Shown: positions 7,640-17,142 of the stretch, piece after piece
How positions within the stretch are numbered: position 1 is the first letter of the stretch
Layout of the letters: the number at the start of each line of letters is the position of its first letter
NCBI GenBank assembly: GCA_051962095.1
Contig: JBQCCP010000025.1
Coordinates: forward strand, 1-27,682
DNA: 27,682 nt
Source of the DNA: 66-474 sp051962095
GTDB taxonomy: Bacteria > Pseudomonadota > Gammaproteobacteria > Xanthomonadales > Rhodanobacteraceae
Direction: 5' to 3'
Program-made: the position numbers and the translations under genes
The notes under the pieces: model-generated
Database searches by the model: none
Told to the model about the DNA's origin: nothing
What the model saw: only the letters and a program-made list of their open reading frames with translations

Positions 7640-10600
7640 CAATTCGGTTCCTTTTGCAGAGTCACGCGAACGTGGTGCGACGCGCCGTCATCGACCAGCG
7701 CGATGCCGGCGCCCGAATCCTCCAACGTTACACCATCCACTTCGATCGCGGCGACGCCGCGGCAAGCGCGATGCGGATTCTCGACCTCGATCCGCCAGTG
7801 CGTGTCGCCGCGACGATAGGTCAGCGCAAATTCTTTCCACGCATGCGGAATGCAGGGTTCGATCCGCAGCCGGTCGCCCTGCAGGCAAAAGCCCAGCACC
7901 CATTCGACGATCGCGCGATACAGCCAGCCCGCCGAGCCGGTGTACCAGGTCCAGCCGCCGCGCCCCGTATGCGGCGCCACCGAATAGACGTCCGCGCATT
8001 CGACGTACGGTTCGACCTTGTAGCGCGCGCACTTGTCCGGCGAATCGGATTTCCGGATCGGATCGAAGATCTCCAGCAGCTCGCCGGCCTTGTCGCCGAC
8101 GCCCAGCATCGCGAACGCGATCAGCGACCAGATCGAACCGTGGGTGTACTGGCCGCCGTTTTCGCGCAGGCCGGGCGGATAGCCCTTGATGTAGCCCGGA
8201 TCGCGCCGGGTCTGGTCGAAAGGCTCGGCGAACAGCGGCACCACGCCTTCGCTCGGCCGCACCAGGTGTTCGTTCACCGCGCGCATCGCGCGTTCGGCGC
8301 GCCCGGGATCGCCGCGGCCGCTGATCACGGCCCAGGATTGCGCCATCGAATCGATCCGGCACTCGGTGTCCACGGACGAACCAAGCGGCGTGCCGTCGTC
8401 GTAGAACGCGCGGCGATACCAGGCGCCGTCCCAGGCTTTGGTTTCGAGCGCGAGTTCCTGCGCACGTGCGAAATCGCGCCAACGCGCCACGCGTGCATCG
8501 TTCCGTCGCTCCGCGAAGGGGGCGAAGTCGCCGATTACCCTGATCAGGAACCAGCCCATCCACGCGCTCTCGCCCTTGCCACCCGCGCCGACGCGGTTCA
8601 AGCCGTCGTTCCAGTCACCAGTGCCGATCAGCGGCAGGCCATGCACGCCGGTGGCGAGGCTCGCCTCGATCGCACGCGCGCAGTGTTCGAACAGGTTCGC
8701 GGTTTCCGCGGACTTGTCCGGCTTCGAAAACGCGTCCGTCTGGTCCGGCTTCAACGCGTCGGCATGCAGGAACGGCACGCGCACGTCGAGGATCGACGCA
8801 TCGCCGGTCGTCCCGATGTAATGCGCGGTCACGAACGGCAGCCACAGGCGGTCGTCCACCATCCGTGTGCGCAGGCCGCGTCCCGAAGGTGGCAGCCACC
8901 AGTGCTGCACGTCGCCTTCCTCGAACTGGCGCGATGCCGACAGCAGGATGTGTTCGCGCGCGACGTCCGGCCGCGCGATGCACAGCGCCGCGACGTCCTG
9001 CAACTGGTCCCGGAAACCGTAGGCTCCGCTGGCCTGGTAGAACGCGGTGCGCGCCCACACGCGGCAGGCCAGCACCTGGTACGGCAGGCAGCGGTTCACC
9101 AGCAGATCCACCGAGCGCTGCGGCGTTTCGATCTGCAGAGGAGCGAGCACGCTGTCCCAGGTTTTTTGCGTGTCCGCGAGCAACGTTTCGAACTCCACGT
9201 GGCGATGACGTTCGACCAGCGCCTGCGCGTCCGCTCGATCGCCGCCCTCGCCCAGCAGGAACACCAGCTCGGCGGATTCATCGGGCGCAAGTTCCACGTT
9301 CGCGACGACCGCGCTGCGCCCGTTGTCATCGTTGCCAGGTGACGCGCCATCGGTATTGCAGCCGATGAACGCCACTGCATCCGGGAATTCCTCGCGCCAG
9401 GCGTTGCGCGCGAACACCGCCGCCCGCGGGGCGTCGGCTTCCATCTGCGTCGTGGGACGCGAATCGCTGCCGATGGGGCCGAGCATCCACGCAACCAACT
9501 GCGCGACGGAAATCCGGCGCGTGCGGCCACTGCGGTTGCGCAGGCGCAGGCGCGACATCTTCACCGGATCGGATGCGGCCACGCATTGCGTCAATTCGGA
9601 TTCGATGCCGTGCACATTCGCGTCGAAACGCGCATAGCCGGGACCAAAACGCACGACGTAGGTGGCGCCGCCTGCGCGGACTGGCGACGCGGTCGCGCTC
9701 CATTCCGTGCCGTCATCGGTATCGCGCAGCAGGAACACCTCGCCCGGCGGATCGCGCACCGCGTCGTTCGACCACGCGGTGACCTGGTTCTGCTGGCTGT
9801 TGGCCGCCCAGCAGTAGCCGCCGCCCGTGGCGGTCACGAGAAAACCGAAATCAGGGTTCGCGACGACGTGCGACCACGGCGCGGGCGTGTGCGCGCCTTC
9901 GCCGAGGACCGTGACGTACTCACTGCCACCGGTCGTGAAGCCACCGAGTCCGTTCCAGAAGTCCAGTTGCTTCGGCAATGGCGTGGAGGCAGGCTTGCCG
10001 CCACGCGTGCGCGTCGGTGGCCGGCTCTGCACTTCGAACACCGTACGGTCCGCATCGCCCGTGCGAAGCGCCACTTGCCGGGCCAGCGATCCATCGCGTC
10101 CGTCCAGCACGACGCAGGCCGCCGTCTGCAGGCCGGCAAGTACCGGCCCGTCCAGCTCGCGCTCGCGCAGCACGAATACCGAGCCCTGCGCCTTGTCCTG
10201 CTGTCCGGACTCGCCGATCGCATCTTGCAACTCGGCATGGAGTGCATCGGCCTGTCCATCGTCACCGGCATCGACGATCACCAGGTCGACCGGAAGCTGG
10301 CGCGCGCGCCACCAGCGTTGTGCCTGCAGCAACTCGTGCGCCAAACCTGCTTGCACCGGCTCGTCCAGGCGCAGCAGCACGATCGGCAGGTCGCCCGACA
10401 CGCCCTTCGACCACAGCACCGGCGCGCCACCCTCGCCCTTCGCGATAGCTGCCGGATCGGCCCGCCACGACGTGTCCACACCGAGCAAGGCACCCGCCAG
10501 CTGGCGATACGCATCGGTATCGCGGCGGGAAGTTTCCGCACGATGGGGCGCTGACGCACGCGCGCGGGCAAACACCTCCGCGCACGCTGCCGCAGTCGAG

Positions 10601-11400
10601 CACCCGCGGATCAGGCCCAGCACTTCATCACGGGAACTGCCGATCGCAGTCGCGAATGCAGCGCGCCGGGTGTCGCCCGCGGCCACCGCGATACGCGTGC
10701 GCAGGCTGAAGATCGGGTCCAGCACCGTGCCGACGGTGCCGGACAATGGCTTTCCATCGACGATCGCCGCGGGCGCCGCCAGTGAGCCGTCGCGGCCGAT
10801 GAAGCGCATGCGGTCGGTTTCCCATTCGCGCGCAACGCGCTCTTCGCCGTCCACGACCAACGTGTGCGCCGCCCATACGTCGGGTTCGGATGGATCCTTC
10901 TTGCGCCGCCACGCCAGCAGCACGCCATCCTCCATCGCCGTCTGCACGAACATCTTCGAATACGCGGGATGCGCGCGATCGCCCTGGTCGGAACCGAGGA
11001 TCAACTCCAGGTACGAGGTCAATTCGATTTCGCGTTCGACCGGCCCGTCGTTGCGGATGCCGAGGCCGCGCACTTCGATCGCACGGCCAGGGTCGACCAC
11101 GACTTCCAGCGTGGTGGTGACCGCGCCCTCGCGGCGCGCGAAGCGCGCCCATGCATCGTCGAACCAGTGACGCGCTGCGCCGCCGCATGGCAGCGGCGTG
11201 GCCGACCAGGCCGCACCGCTCGCGGCGTCGCGAAGATAGACGTAACCGCCCTGCCCGCCGTCCGGATCGCCCGCCCGCCAGCGGCTGACCGTCAGCCCGT
11301 TCCAGCGGCTGCAACCTGCACCCGCGGACGTCAGGAGCACCGAGTATCCACCTTCGCCCAGGAGGCAGGTGGCCGGATTCCTCCGTGCATCGGCTGGCAT
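7639..11400 (-). CDS. GH94 glycoside phosphorylase, NdvB C-terminal type (probable beta-1,2-glucan phosphorylase)
   Basis: This 1253-residue protein resembles the C-terminal part of cyclic beta-1,2-glucan synthetase NdvB. Two beta-sandwich modules start near residues 10 (LLGEGGYSVLLTSAG) and 480 (GGFTTGGSEYVT). A linker between them contains VVIVDAGDD-like alpha/beta sequence. An (alpha/alpha)6 GH94 catalytic domain follows from about residue 757. Expected active-site features are present: GTGDWNDGLN with Asp929, GGQYTHG, and YTGSAGW, the last two matching phosphate-binding positions of cellobiose phosphorylase. The GT84 synthase and membrane part of NdvB are absent, and there is no signal peptide, so a cytoplasmic enzyme releasing alpha-glucose-1-phosphate is likely. 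Substrate linkage is inferred from the NdvB resemblance. The start is uncertain: ATG 11400 is favoured, with GTG 11433 (1264 residues) an alternative lying in a palindrome; neither has a clear ribosome binding site. Confidence 0.85.
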   Translation of the reverse strand: MPADARRNPATCLLGEGGYSVLLTSAGAGCSRWNGLTVSRWRAGDPDGGQGGYVYLRDAASGAAWSATPLPCGGAARHWFDDAWARFARREGAVTTTLEVVVDPGRAIEVRGLGIRNDGPVEREIELTSYLELILGSDQGDRAHPAYSKMFVQTAMEDGVLLAWRRKKDPSEPDVWAAHTLVVDGEERVAREWETDRMRFIGRDGSLAAPAAIVDGKPLSGTVGTVLDPIFSLRTRIAVAAGDTRRAAFATAIGSSRDEVLGLIRGCSTAAACAEVFARARASAPHRAETSRRDTDAYRQLAGALLGVDTSWRADPAAIAKGEGGAPVLWSKGVSGDLPIVLLRLDEPVQAGLAHELLQAQRWWRARQLPVDLVIVDAGDDGQADALHAELQDAIGESGQQDKAQGSVFVLRERELDGPVLAGLQTAACVVLDGRDGSLARQVALRTGDADRTVFEVQSRPPTRTRGGKPASTPLPKQLDFWNGLGGFTTGGSEYVTVLGEGAHTPAPWSHVVANPDFGFLVTATGGGYCWAANSQQNQVTAWSNDAVRDPPGEVFLLRDTDDGTEWSATASPVRAGGATYVVRFGPGYARFDANVHGIESELTQCVAASDPVKMSRLRLRNRSGRTRRISVAQLVAWMLGPIGSDSRPTTQMEADAPRAAVFARNAWREEFPDAVAFIGCNTDGASPGNDDNGRSAVVANVELAPDESAELVFLLGEGGDRADAQALVERHRHVEFETLLADTQKTWDSVLAPLQIETPQRSVDLLVNRCLPYQVLACRVWARTAFYQASGAYGFRDQLQDVAALCIARPDVAREHILLSASRQFEEGDVQHWWLPPSGRGLRTRMVDDRLWLPFVTAHYIGTTGDASILDVRVPFLHADALKPDQTDAFSKPDKSAETANLFEHCARAIEASLATGVHGLPLIGTGDWNDGLNRVGAGGKGESAWMGWFLIRVIGDFAPFAERRNDARVARWRDFARAQELALETKAWDGAWYRRAFYDDGTPLGSSVDTECRIDSMAQSWAVISGRGDPGRAERAMRAVNEHLVRPSEGVVPLFAEPFDQTRRDPGYIKGYPPGLRENGGQYTHGSIWSLIAFAMLGVGDKAGELLEIFDPIRKSDSPDKCARYKVEPYVECADVYSVAPHTGRGGWTWYTGSAGWLYRAIVEWVLGFCLQGDRLRIEPCIPHAWKEFALTYRRGDTHWRIEVENPHRACRGVAAIEVDGVTLEDSGAGIALVDDGASHHVRVTLQKEPN

Positions 11401-11419
11401 GGTCGGGCACCGTTCAACC

Positions 11420-11433
11420 GTGCGTGATCGCAC
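11420..11433. promoter_or_regulatory. Operator-like palindrome upstream of the GH94 gene
   Basis: A perfect inverted repeat GTGCG-TGAT-CGCAC ends 20 bases upstream of the favoured GH94 start codon. Its size and symmetry suit a dimeric repressor site, but it matches no consensus I know; it is not the HexR-type AT-rich palindrome. If translation began at GTG 11433 the site would fall inside the coding region, which is one reason to prefer ATG 11400. Confidence 0.3.
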
Positions 11434-11479
11434 AACATCGGGAGTATGCGCGCTTTCGCCTCAATCGTTCGTGAAAGCA

Positions 11480-11500
11480 CCGCATCGGCAACCGATGCGG
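11480..11500. promoter_or_regulatory. Perfect 9-bp hairpin in the divergent region
   Basis: CCGCATCGG and CCGATGCGG are separated by only three bases (CAA). It lies midway between the two divergent operons. Neither strand shows a following T run, so a protein-binding site or a leader hairpin of the GH94 transcript is likelier than a terminator. Confidence 0.4.
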
Positions 11501-11509
11501 CGGCGCAGC

Positions 11510-11538
11510 TTGACCTCGGCGTCGGGGCGGCGAAGGAT
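11510..11538 (+). promoter_or_regulatory. Weak candidate promoter for the DUF6065-gnd-pgl run
   Basis: TTGACC at 11510-11515 is followed after 17 bases by AAGGAT at 11533-11538. The -35 matches the sigma-70 consensus in five of six bases, the -10 in only three. The predicted transcript would begin near 11545 with a short leader before the ATG at 11589. Promoters in GC-rich genomes are hard to recognise by eye, so this is a suggestion only. Confidence 0.22.
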
Positions 11539-11555
11539 GGGACGCTTCGCCGCCC
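11525..11555. promoter_or_regulatory. Perfect 11-bp hairpin before the DUF6065 gene
   Basis: GGGCGGCGAAG (11525-11535) and CTTCGCCGCCC (11545-11555) form an uninterrupted stem with a nine-base loop. It ends 33 bases before the DUF6065 start codon and overlaps the candidate -10 region. It could be an operator, or a 5' leader structure if transcription starts further upstream. Confidence 0.45.
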
Positions 11556-11588
11556 ATGTTGCATCCGCCGCAGCCGGAGGAACCGACG

Positions 11589-12404
11589 ATGACCGAGACC
11601 GCGACCGAAGCAGGAACGTGCCCCGCGCACGCGCTGGACGTGCCGGCACTGGAACCGCTGCCGCCAAGTGCCGCGCCGCAACTCACCTGCTATCAACTCG
11701 ATCCGCGCGCCGCGCCGATCATCCCCGGGCGCCGCGACCGCGCGTGGATGGACGCTACCGGCGATCACTACGCATACCGCTGCCTGCCGCTTTCGATCGC
11801 CAACACCAGCGGTTGGGAGATCACCTGCCCGCTGGATTTCGAGGTGACCTGGAACGGCAACGAGGATCTCAACGCGATCGTCGCGCGCGCACCGGGCGTC
11901 GATCCGAATGCGTTGCGTGCGCTGATCACCTCGCACTTCGGCCACGGCATCCTCACCTTCCACACCGGCTGGCTGTTCCGCACGTCGCCCGGCTGGGGTT
12001 TGTGGGTGCGCGGCGCGCCGAACTACGCGAAGGACGGCATCCACGCGCTCGACGGCATGGTCGAAACCGACTGGCTGCCGTTCCCGTTCACGATGAACTG
12101 GCGCTTCACCCGCCCCTGCAGCGTGCGTTTCCAGAAGGGCGATCCGTTCTGCTTCATCACGCCGTGTCCGCACGCGCTGCTGGACCAGGTTGCGCCGAAG
12201 CGCGCGAACATCGACGACGATCCCAGTCTGAAAGCCGACTGCGCCGAATGGGGCAAGTCGCGCGCCGAGTTCAACCGGCAGTTGCGCGAGGGCGACCCGG
12301 CGGCCGTCGCGAAGAAGTGGCAGCGCAATTACTTCCACGGCAAGGCGGCCGGCGGCGACGCGCCGTTCCACGTCAACAAGCGTCGGTTGAAGCCCATCGG
12401 GTAG
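11589..12404 (+). CDS. DUF6065 family protein of unknown function
   Basis: This 271-residue soluble protein has no signal peptide or membrane segment. I recognise it as a member of the DUF6065 family from the stretch CYQLDPRAAPIIPGRRDR together with the following tryptophan- and aromatic-rich blocks (LDFEVTWNG, HFGHGILTFHTGWLFRT, PFTMNWRFTRP). The mixture of conserved His, Trp, Arg and Asp residues suggests a mainly beta fold, possibly with a bound metal or ligand, but no function is established. The start at 11589 has GGAGGA seven bases upstream; an ATG 11 codons earlier overlaps a hairpin and lacks such a site. It is 88 bases ahead of gnd in the same direction and divergent from the GH94 operon, so a link to sugar metabolism is possible but unproven. 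Confidence 0.8.
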   Translation: MTETATEAGTCPAHALDVPALEPLPPSAAPQLTCYQLDPRAAPIIPGRRDRAWMDATGDHYAYRCLPLSIANTSGWEITCPLDFEVTWNGNEDLNAIVARAPGVDPNALRALITSHFGHGILTFHTGWLFRTSPGWGLWVRGAPNYAKDGIHALDGMVETDWLPFPFTMNWRFTRPCSVRFQKGDPFCFITPCPHALLDQVAPKRANIDDDPSLKADCAEWGKSRAEFNRQLREGDPAAVAKKWQRNYFHGKAAGGDAPFHVNKRRLKPIG

Positions 12405-12492
12405 CGCGCGCGTTCGCGGCATCCGCCAGCACGCGTTACCATCGCTGTTTCGCGATGCGACGTGTCGCGCCCACGTTTCCCGGGAGAACGCC

Positions 12493-14132
<1,640 letters not shown>

Positions 14133-14154
14133 TGAGTGCGGATCTCCTCTTAGC

Positions 14155-14173
14155 CCTCCCCTTCAAGGGGAGG
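14155..14173. terminator. Hairpin downstream of pgl, dispersed-repeat type
   Basis: CCTCCCCTT and AAGGGGAGG are separated by a single C, giving a practical 7-bp G/C stem with a TTCAA loop. It begins 22 bases after the pgl stop, between convergent pgl and orn, so it may help end both transcripts. The T run of a classical intrinsic terminator is missing. The motif resembles dispersed palindromic repeats of Lysobacterales. Confidence 0.4.
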
Positions 14174-14287
14174 CCAGGATTTCTCGTGTGGAGGTTCTGG
14201 AACAATCGGGTGTTCGAGGAAATGGATGGCGCGCTGGAAGTAATTCAACACGCGCTGAAACGCGAGCCAGCCCATCCCCACCCAGCG

Positions 14288-14330
14288 CTACGCGCTCGGC
14301 CTACGGCCGCCTCCCCTTAAAGGGGGAGAA
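14288..14330. repeat. Second palindromic repeat block before the orn stop codon
   Basis: Short palindromes follow one another: an AGCG/CGCT pair, GGCC-TAC-GGCC, and CTCCCC (14311-14316) against GGGGAG (14323-14328). The last pair resembles the hairpin at 14155-14173 in reverse orientation. The two blocks therefore bracket about 135 bases of non-coding DNA in the pgl-orn gap. They may be the two ends of one intergenic repeat element, or a bidirectional terminator region. Confidence 0.4.
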
Positions 14331-14345
14331 AGCTCCATTGCGCAA

Positions 14346-14906
14346 TCAGATGGCGCCGCCCAGTTCCCCCATGTGCGCGCGGTAGTACCGCAATTCGTTG
14401 ATCGAATCGCGGATGTCGGACAGCGCAGTGTGCGCGGAATCCTTGTTGAAGCCCTTGTGCACCGCGGGCGCCCAGCGGCGCGCGAGTTCCTTCAGCGTCG
14501 ACACGTCCAGGTTGCGGTAATGGAAATAGCGTTCCAGCGCCGGCATCTGGCGGTACAGGAAACGCCGATCCTGGCAAATCGAATTGCCGCACATCGGTGA
14601 CTTGCCGGCCGGCACCCAGCGTTCCAGAAATGCAAGGGTTTCCGCTTCGGCCTGCGCGTGGTCGGCGCCGGATTCGAGCACCCGCTGCCACAGGCCCGAC
14701 TTGGCGTGCTGGTGCCGGTTCCAGTCGTCCATCGCCAGCAGGCGCGCTTCTTCGTGCCGGATCGCGAACTGCGGCCCTTCGGCCAGGATGTCGAGGTTGC
14801 GGTCGGTGACCACCGTGGCGATTTCGATGATCGAATCGGAGTCGGGGTCGAGGCCCGTCATTTCGAGGTCGATCCAGATCAGATTGTCATCGACGCAATC
14901 GGCCAT
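14346..14906 (-). CDS. orn: Oligoribonuclease
   Basis: This 186-residue 3'-5' exoribonuclease degrades two- to five-base RNA fragments, including the pGpG made from cyclic di-GMP. It is a DEDDh exonuclease. Asp13 and Glu15 lie in WIDLEMTGLD, the third acidic residue is in NLDVSTLKEL, and the His and last Asp are in HTALSDIRDSI. Length matches E. coli Orn (181). AAGGAG lies six bases upstream of the ATG at 14906. It is transcribed divergently from sbcB across 86 bases and convergently with pgl. Confidence 0.96.
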   Translation of the reverse strand: MADCVDDNLIWIDLEMTGLDPDSDSIIEIATVVTDRNLDILAEGPQFAIRHEEARLLAMDDWNRHQHAKSGLWQRVLESGADHAQAEAETLAFLERWVPAGKSPMCGNSICQDRRFLYRQMPALERYFHYRNLDVSTLKELARRWAPAVHKGFNKDSAHTALSDIRDSINELRYYRAHMGELGGAI

Positions 14907-14992
14907 GGGGCACTCCTTCTCTCCGCAAGTCTAGCAACATCGCGCGTTCCGGGCCGATTGCCTGCCGCGCGTGCGTCCCGTAGGCTCGCGTG

Positions 14993-16441
14993 ATGCCCAC
15001 GCCGACGATGTTGTGGTACGACTACGAAACCACCGGCACCGACGCCGCGCGCGACCGGCCGGCGCAGTTCGCCGCGCTGCGCACCGACATGGTTCTGCAT
15101 CCGATCGGCGAGCCCGTTACGCTGTACTGCGCGCCGGCGCCGGACGTGCTGCCGCACCCGGAGGCATGCCTGATCACCGGCATCGCGCCGCAGGACATGA
15201 CGCGCGAAGGGATGATCGAAGCGGAATTCGCGGGCGCGGTCCACGAACTGCTGGCCGAACCCTGCACCTGCTCGGCCGGCTACAACAGCATCCGCTTCGA
15301 CGACGAGGTCAACCGCAACCTGTTCTATCGCAACTTCTTCGATCCCTACGAGCATTGCTGGAAGAACGGCAACGCGCGCTGGGACATCATGGACCTCGCG
15401 CGCGCCTGCTACGCGCTGCGTCCGGACGGCATCGAATGGCCGCGTCGCGACGACGGCTCGCCTTCGTTCAAGCTGGAGCACCTCGCGCAGGCGAACAGGC
15501 TGGAACAGACGCGCGCACATGACGCGACGTCCGACGTGATCGCCACGGCCGGGCTTGCACGCCTGCTGCGCGAACGCCAGCCGCGGCTGTACGACTGGTA
15601 CTTCGCGCTGCGCCACAAGCGAGCGGTGGTGCCGAAGCTGGCCGCCGCGCTGGCCGAGCGGCATCCGCTGCTGCACGTATCGCACAAGTACGCCGCGCAG
15701 CGCGGCTGCCTCGCGATGATCGTGCCGCTGGCGGAACACCCGACCCGCGAGGGCAGCTTCATCGTCGCCGATCTCGATGTCGATCCGGACGCCTGGACCG
15801 ACCTCGATCCCGACGACTTGATGGAACGCTTGTTCACGCCGCGCAGCGATCTTCCGGAAGAGATGCAGCGTCCGCCGCTCAAGGAGGTGCATGCCAACCG
15901 TTCGCCGTTCCTTGCGCCCATCGAAACGCTGCGCAACGTGGATACGCCGCGCATCGCACTCGACCCCGACCGTTGCCTGGACCATCTGAAAAAGATCCGC
16001 GCCGTAGACGGCCTGGTCGAGCGCATCCGCCACGCGTTTGCATCGCGCGAACGGTCAGCGCGGGATGGCCAGGATCCGGAACTGGCGTTGTACGCGGGTT
16101 TTGCCTCCGACGCGGACCGGAAGCGTTTCAACGAAGTACGCGCCACGCCGCCTGAGCGCCTGATCGGAGTCTCCTTCGGCGGTCCCCGCTACGACGAACT
16201 GTTGTTCCGCTACCGCGCGCGCAACTGGCCGGATTCGCTGGACGCGGATGAGCAAACCCGCTGGCGGGCCTTCGCGCGCCGCAAGCTGACGCGCGAATCC
16301 GCCGCGGGCGGATTGACCCTCGCGCAATACTTCAGCGCCATCGCGCGCCTGCGCGCCGAAACGCCGCCCGGTCCGCACCAGGCGCTGCTGGATCGCCTGC
16401 AGGCCTGGGGCGAATCCATCCGCACCGAATTGGGGATTTGA
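14993..16441 (+). CDS. sbcB: Exodeoxyribonuclease I
   Basis: This 482-residue single-strand-specific 3'-5' DNA exonuclease acts in recombination and mismatch repair. Its sequence follows E. coli ExoI closely: YDYETTGTD (Asp10, Glu12), DRPAQFAALRTD, GYNSIRFDDEVNRNLFYRNFFDPY, ACYALRPDGIEWP, FKLEHLAQANRLEQTRAHDATSDV, and a C-terminal FRYRARNWPDSLD block. The exonuclease, SH3-like and helical C-terminal parts are all present. ATG 14993 is taken as the start; the preceding GTG (14990) is in frame and cannot be excluded, and neither has a strong ribosome binding site. The stop is one base before the DUF2461 start. Confidence 0.95.
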   Translation: MPTPTMLWYDYETTGTDAARDRPAQFAALRTDMVLHPIGEPVTLYCAPAPDVLPHPEACLITGIAPQDMTREGMIEAEFAGAVHELLAEPCTCSAGYNSIRFDDEVNRNLFYRNFFDPYEHCWKNGNARWDIMDLARACYALRPDGIEWPRRDDGSPSFKLEHLAQANRLEQTRAHDATSDVIATAGLARLLRERQPRLYDWYFALRHKRAVVPKLAAALAERHPLLHVSHKYAAQRGCLAMIVPLAEHPTREGSFIVADLDVDPDAWTDLDPDDLMERLFTPRSDLPEEMQRPPLKEVHANRSPFLAPIETLRNVDTPRIALDPDRCLDHLKKIRAVDGLVERIRHAFASRERSARDGQDPELALYAGFASDADRKRFNEVRATPPERLIGVSFGGPRYDELLFRYRARNWPDSLDADEQTRWRAFARRKLTRESAAGGLTLAQYFSAIARLRAETPPGPHQALLDRLQAWGESIRTELGI

Positions 16442-16442
16442 C

Positions 16443-17129
16443 ATGCCGCACGCCTACTTCTTTCCCGCAACGTTCAAATTCCTGCGCGCGCTGCAGCGCC
16501 ACAACGATCGCACGTGGTTCAAGGCGCACCAGGATGACTACGAAACCCACGTGCGCGAGCCGTACCTGCAACTGATCGCGGACCTGCAGGCGCCGGTCGC
16601 GAAGCTCAGCCGCCATTACCGCGCCGACCCGCGCAAGGTCGGCGGCTCGCTCTTCCGCATTCAGCGCGACACGCGTTTTTCCGGCGACAAGGCGCCGTAC
16701 AAGACCTGGGCCGGCGCGCGGATCTTCCACGAACGCCGCCGCGAAATCGCCGCGCCTTCGTTCTACCTGCATGTCGCGCCCAGCGATTGTTTCGTCGGCG
16801 CCGGGTTGTGGCATCCGGAGAGCCACACCCTGCGCAACATCCGCAACTTCATCGTCGACAACCCGGCGTCGTGGAAGCGCATCGCGCACGGTCGCGCCTT
16901 TCGGGATCGCTACGCATTCTGGGGTGAATCGCTGAGCCGGGCGCCGCAGGGATTCCCCGCGGATCATCCCGTGCTTGAAGACCTGAAGCGCAAGAGCTAC
17001 GCCGCCGGCGCCGGCTTCGACGAGGCGCTGGCGTGTTCGCCGAAACTGTTTCCCTTCGTGGTGGAGCACTTCAAGCGATTGGCGCCGCTGGTCGATTACC
17101 TATGCGCCGCGCAGAACCTGGAGTTCTGA
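16443..17129 (+). CDS. DUF2461 (TIGR02453) family protein
   Basis: This 228-residue protein belongs to the DUF2461 family. The evidence is FKFLRALQRHNDRTWFKAHQDDYE at the N-terminus, then LFRIQRDTRFSGDKAPYKTW, and then FYLHVAPSDCFVGAGLWHPE. These are the family's conserved blocks. The biochemical function is not known. It is predicted soluble and cytoplasmic. It starts one base after the sbcB stop, so it is almost certainly co-transcribed with sbcB; a role near DNA repair is only a guess from position. It ends 13 bases before the convergent epmA stop. Confidence 0.9.
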   Translation: MPHAYFFPATFKFLRALQRHNDRTWFKAHQDDYETHVREPYLQLIADLQAPVAKLSRHYRADPRKVGGSLFRIQRDTRFSGDKAPYKTWAGARIFHERRREIAAPSFYLHVAPSDCFVGAGLWHPESHTLRNIRNFIVDNPASWKRIAHGRAFRDRYAFWGESLSRAPQGFPADHPVLEDLKRKSYAAGAGFDEALACSPKLFPFVVEHFKRLAPLVDYLCAAQNLEF

Positions 17130-17142
17130 GCATCTGGTGCCT

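Noticed and set aside
7654..9342. 562-codon plus-strand open frame
   Set aside because: Antisense to the GH94 catalytic domain, rich in Arg/Ala/Val/His, no family resemblance.
11420..11433. Palindrome read as a HexR operator controlling zwf
   Set aside because: The HexR consensus is an AT-rich TGTAATTAAATTACA-like palindrome; this G/C palindrome does not match.
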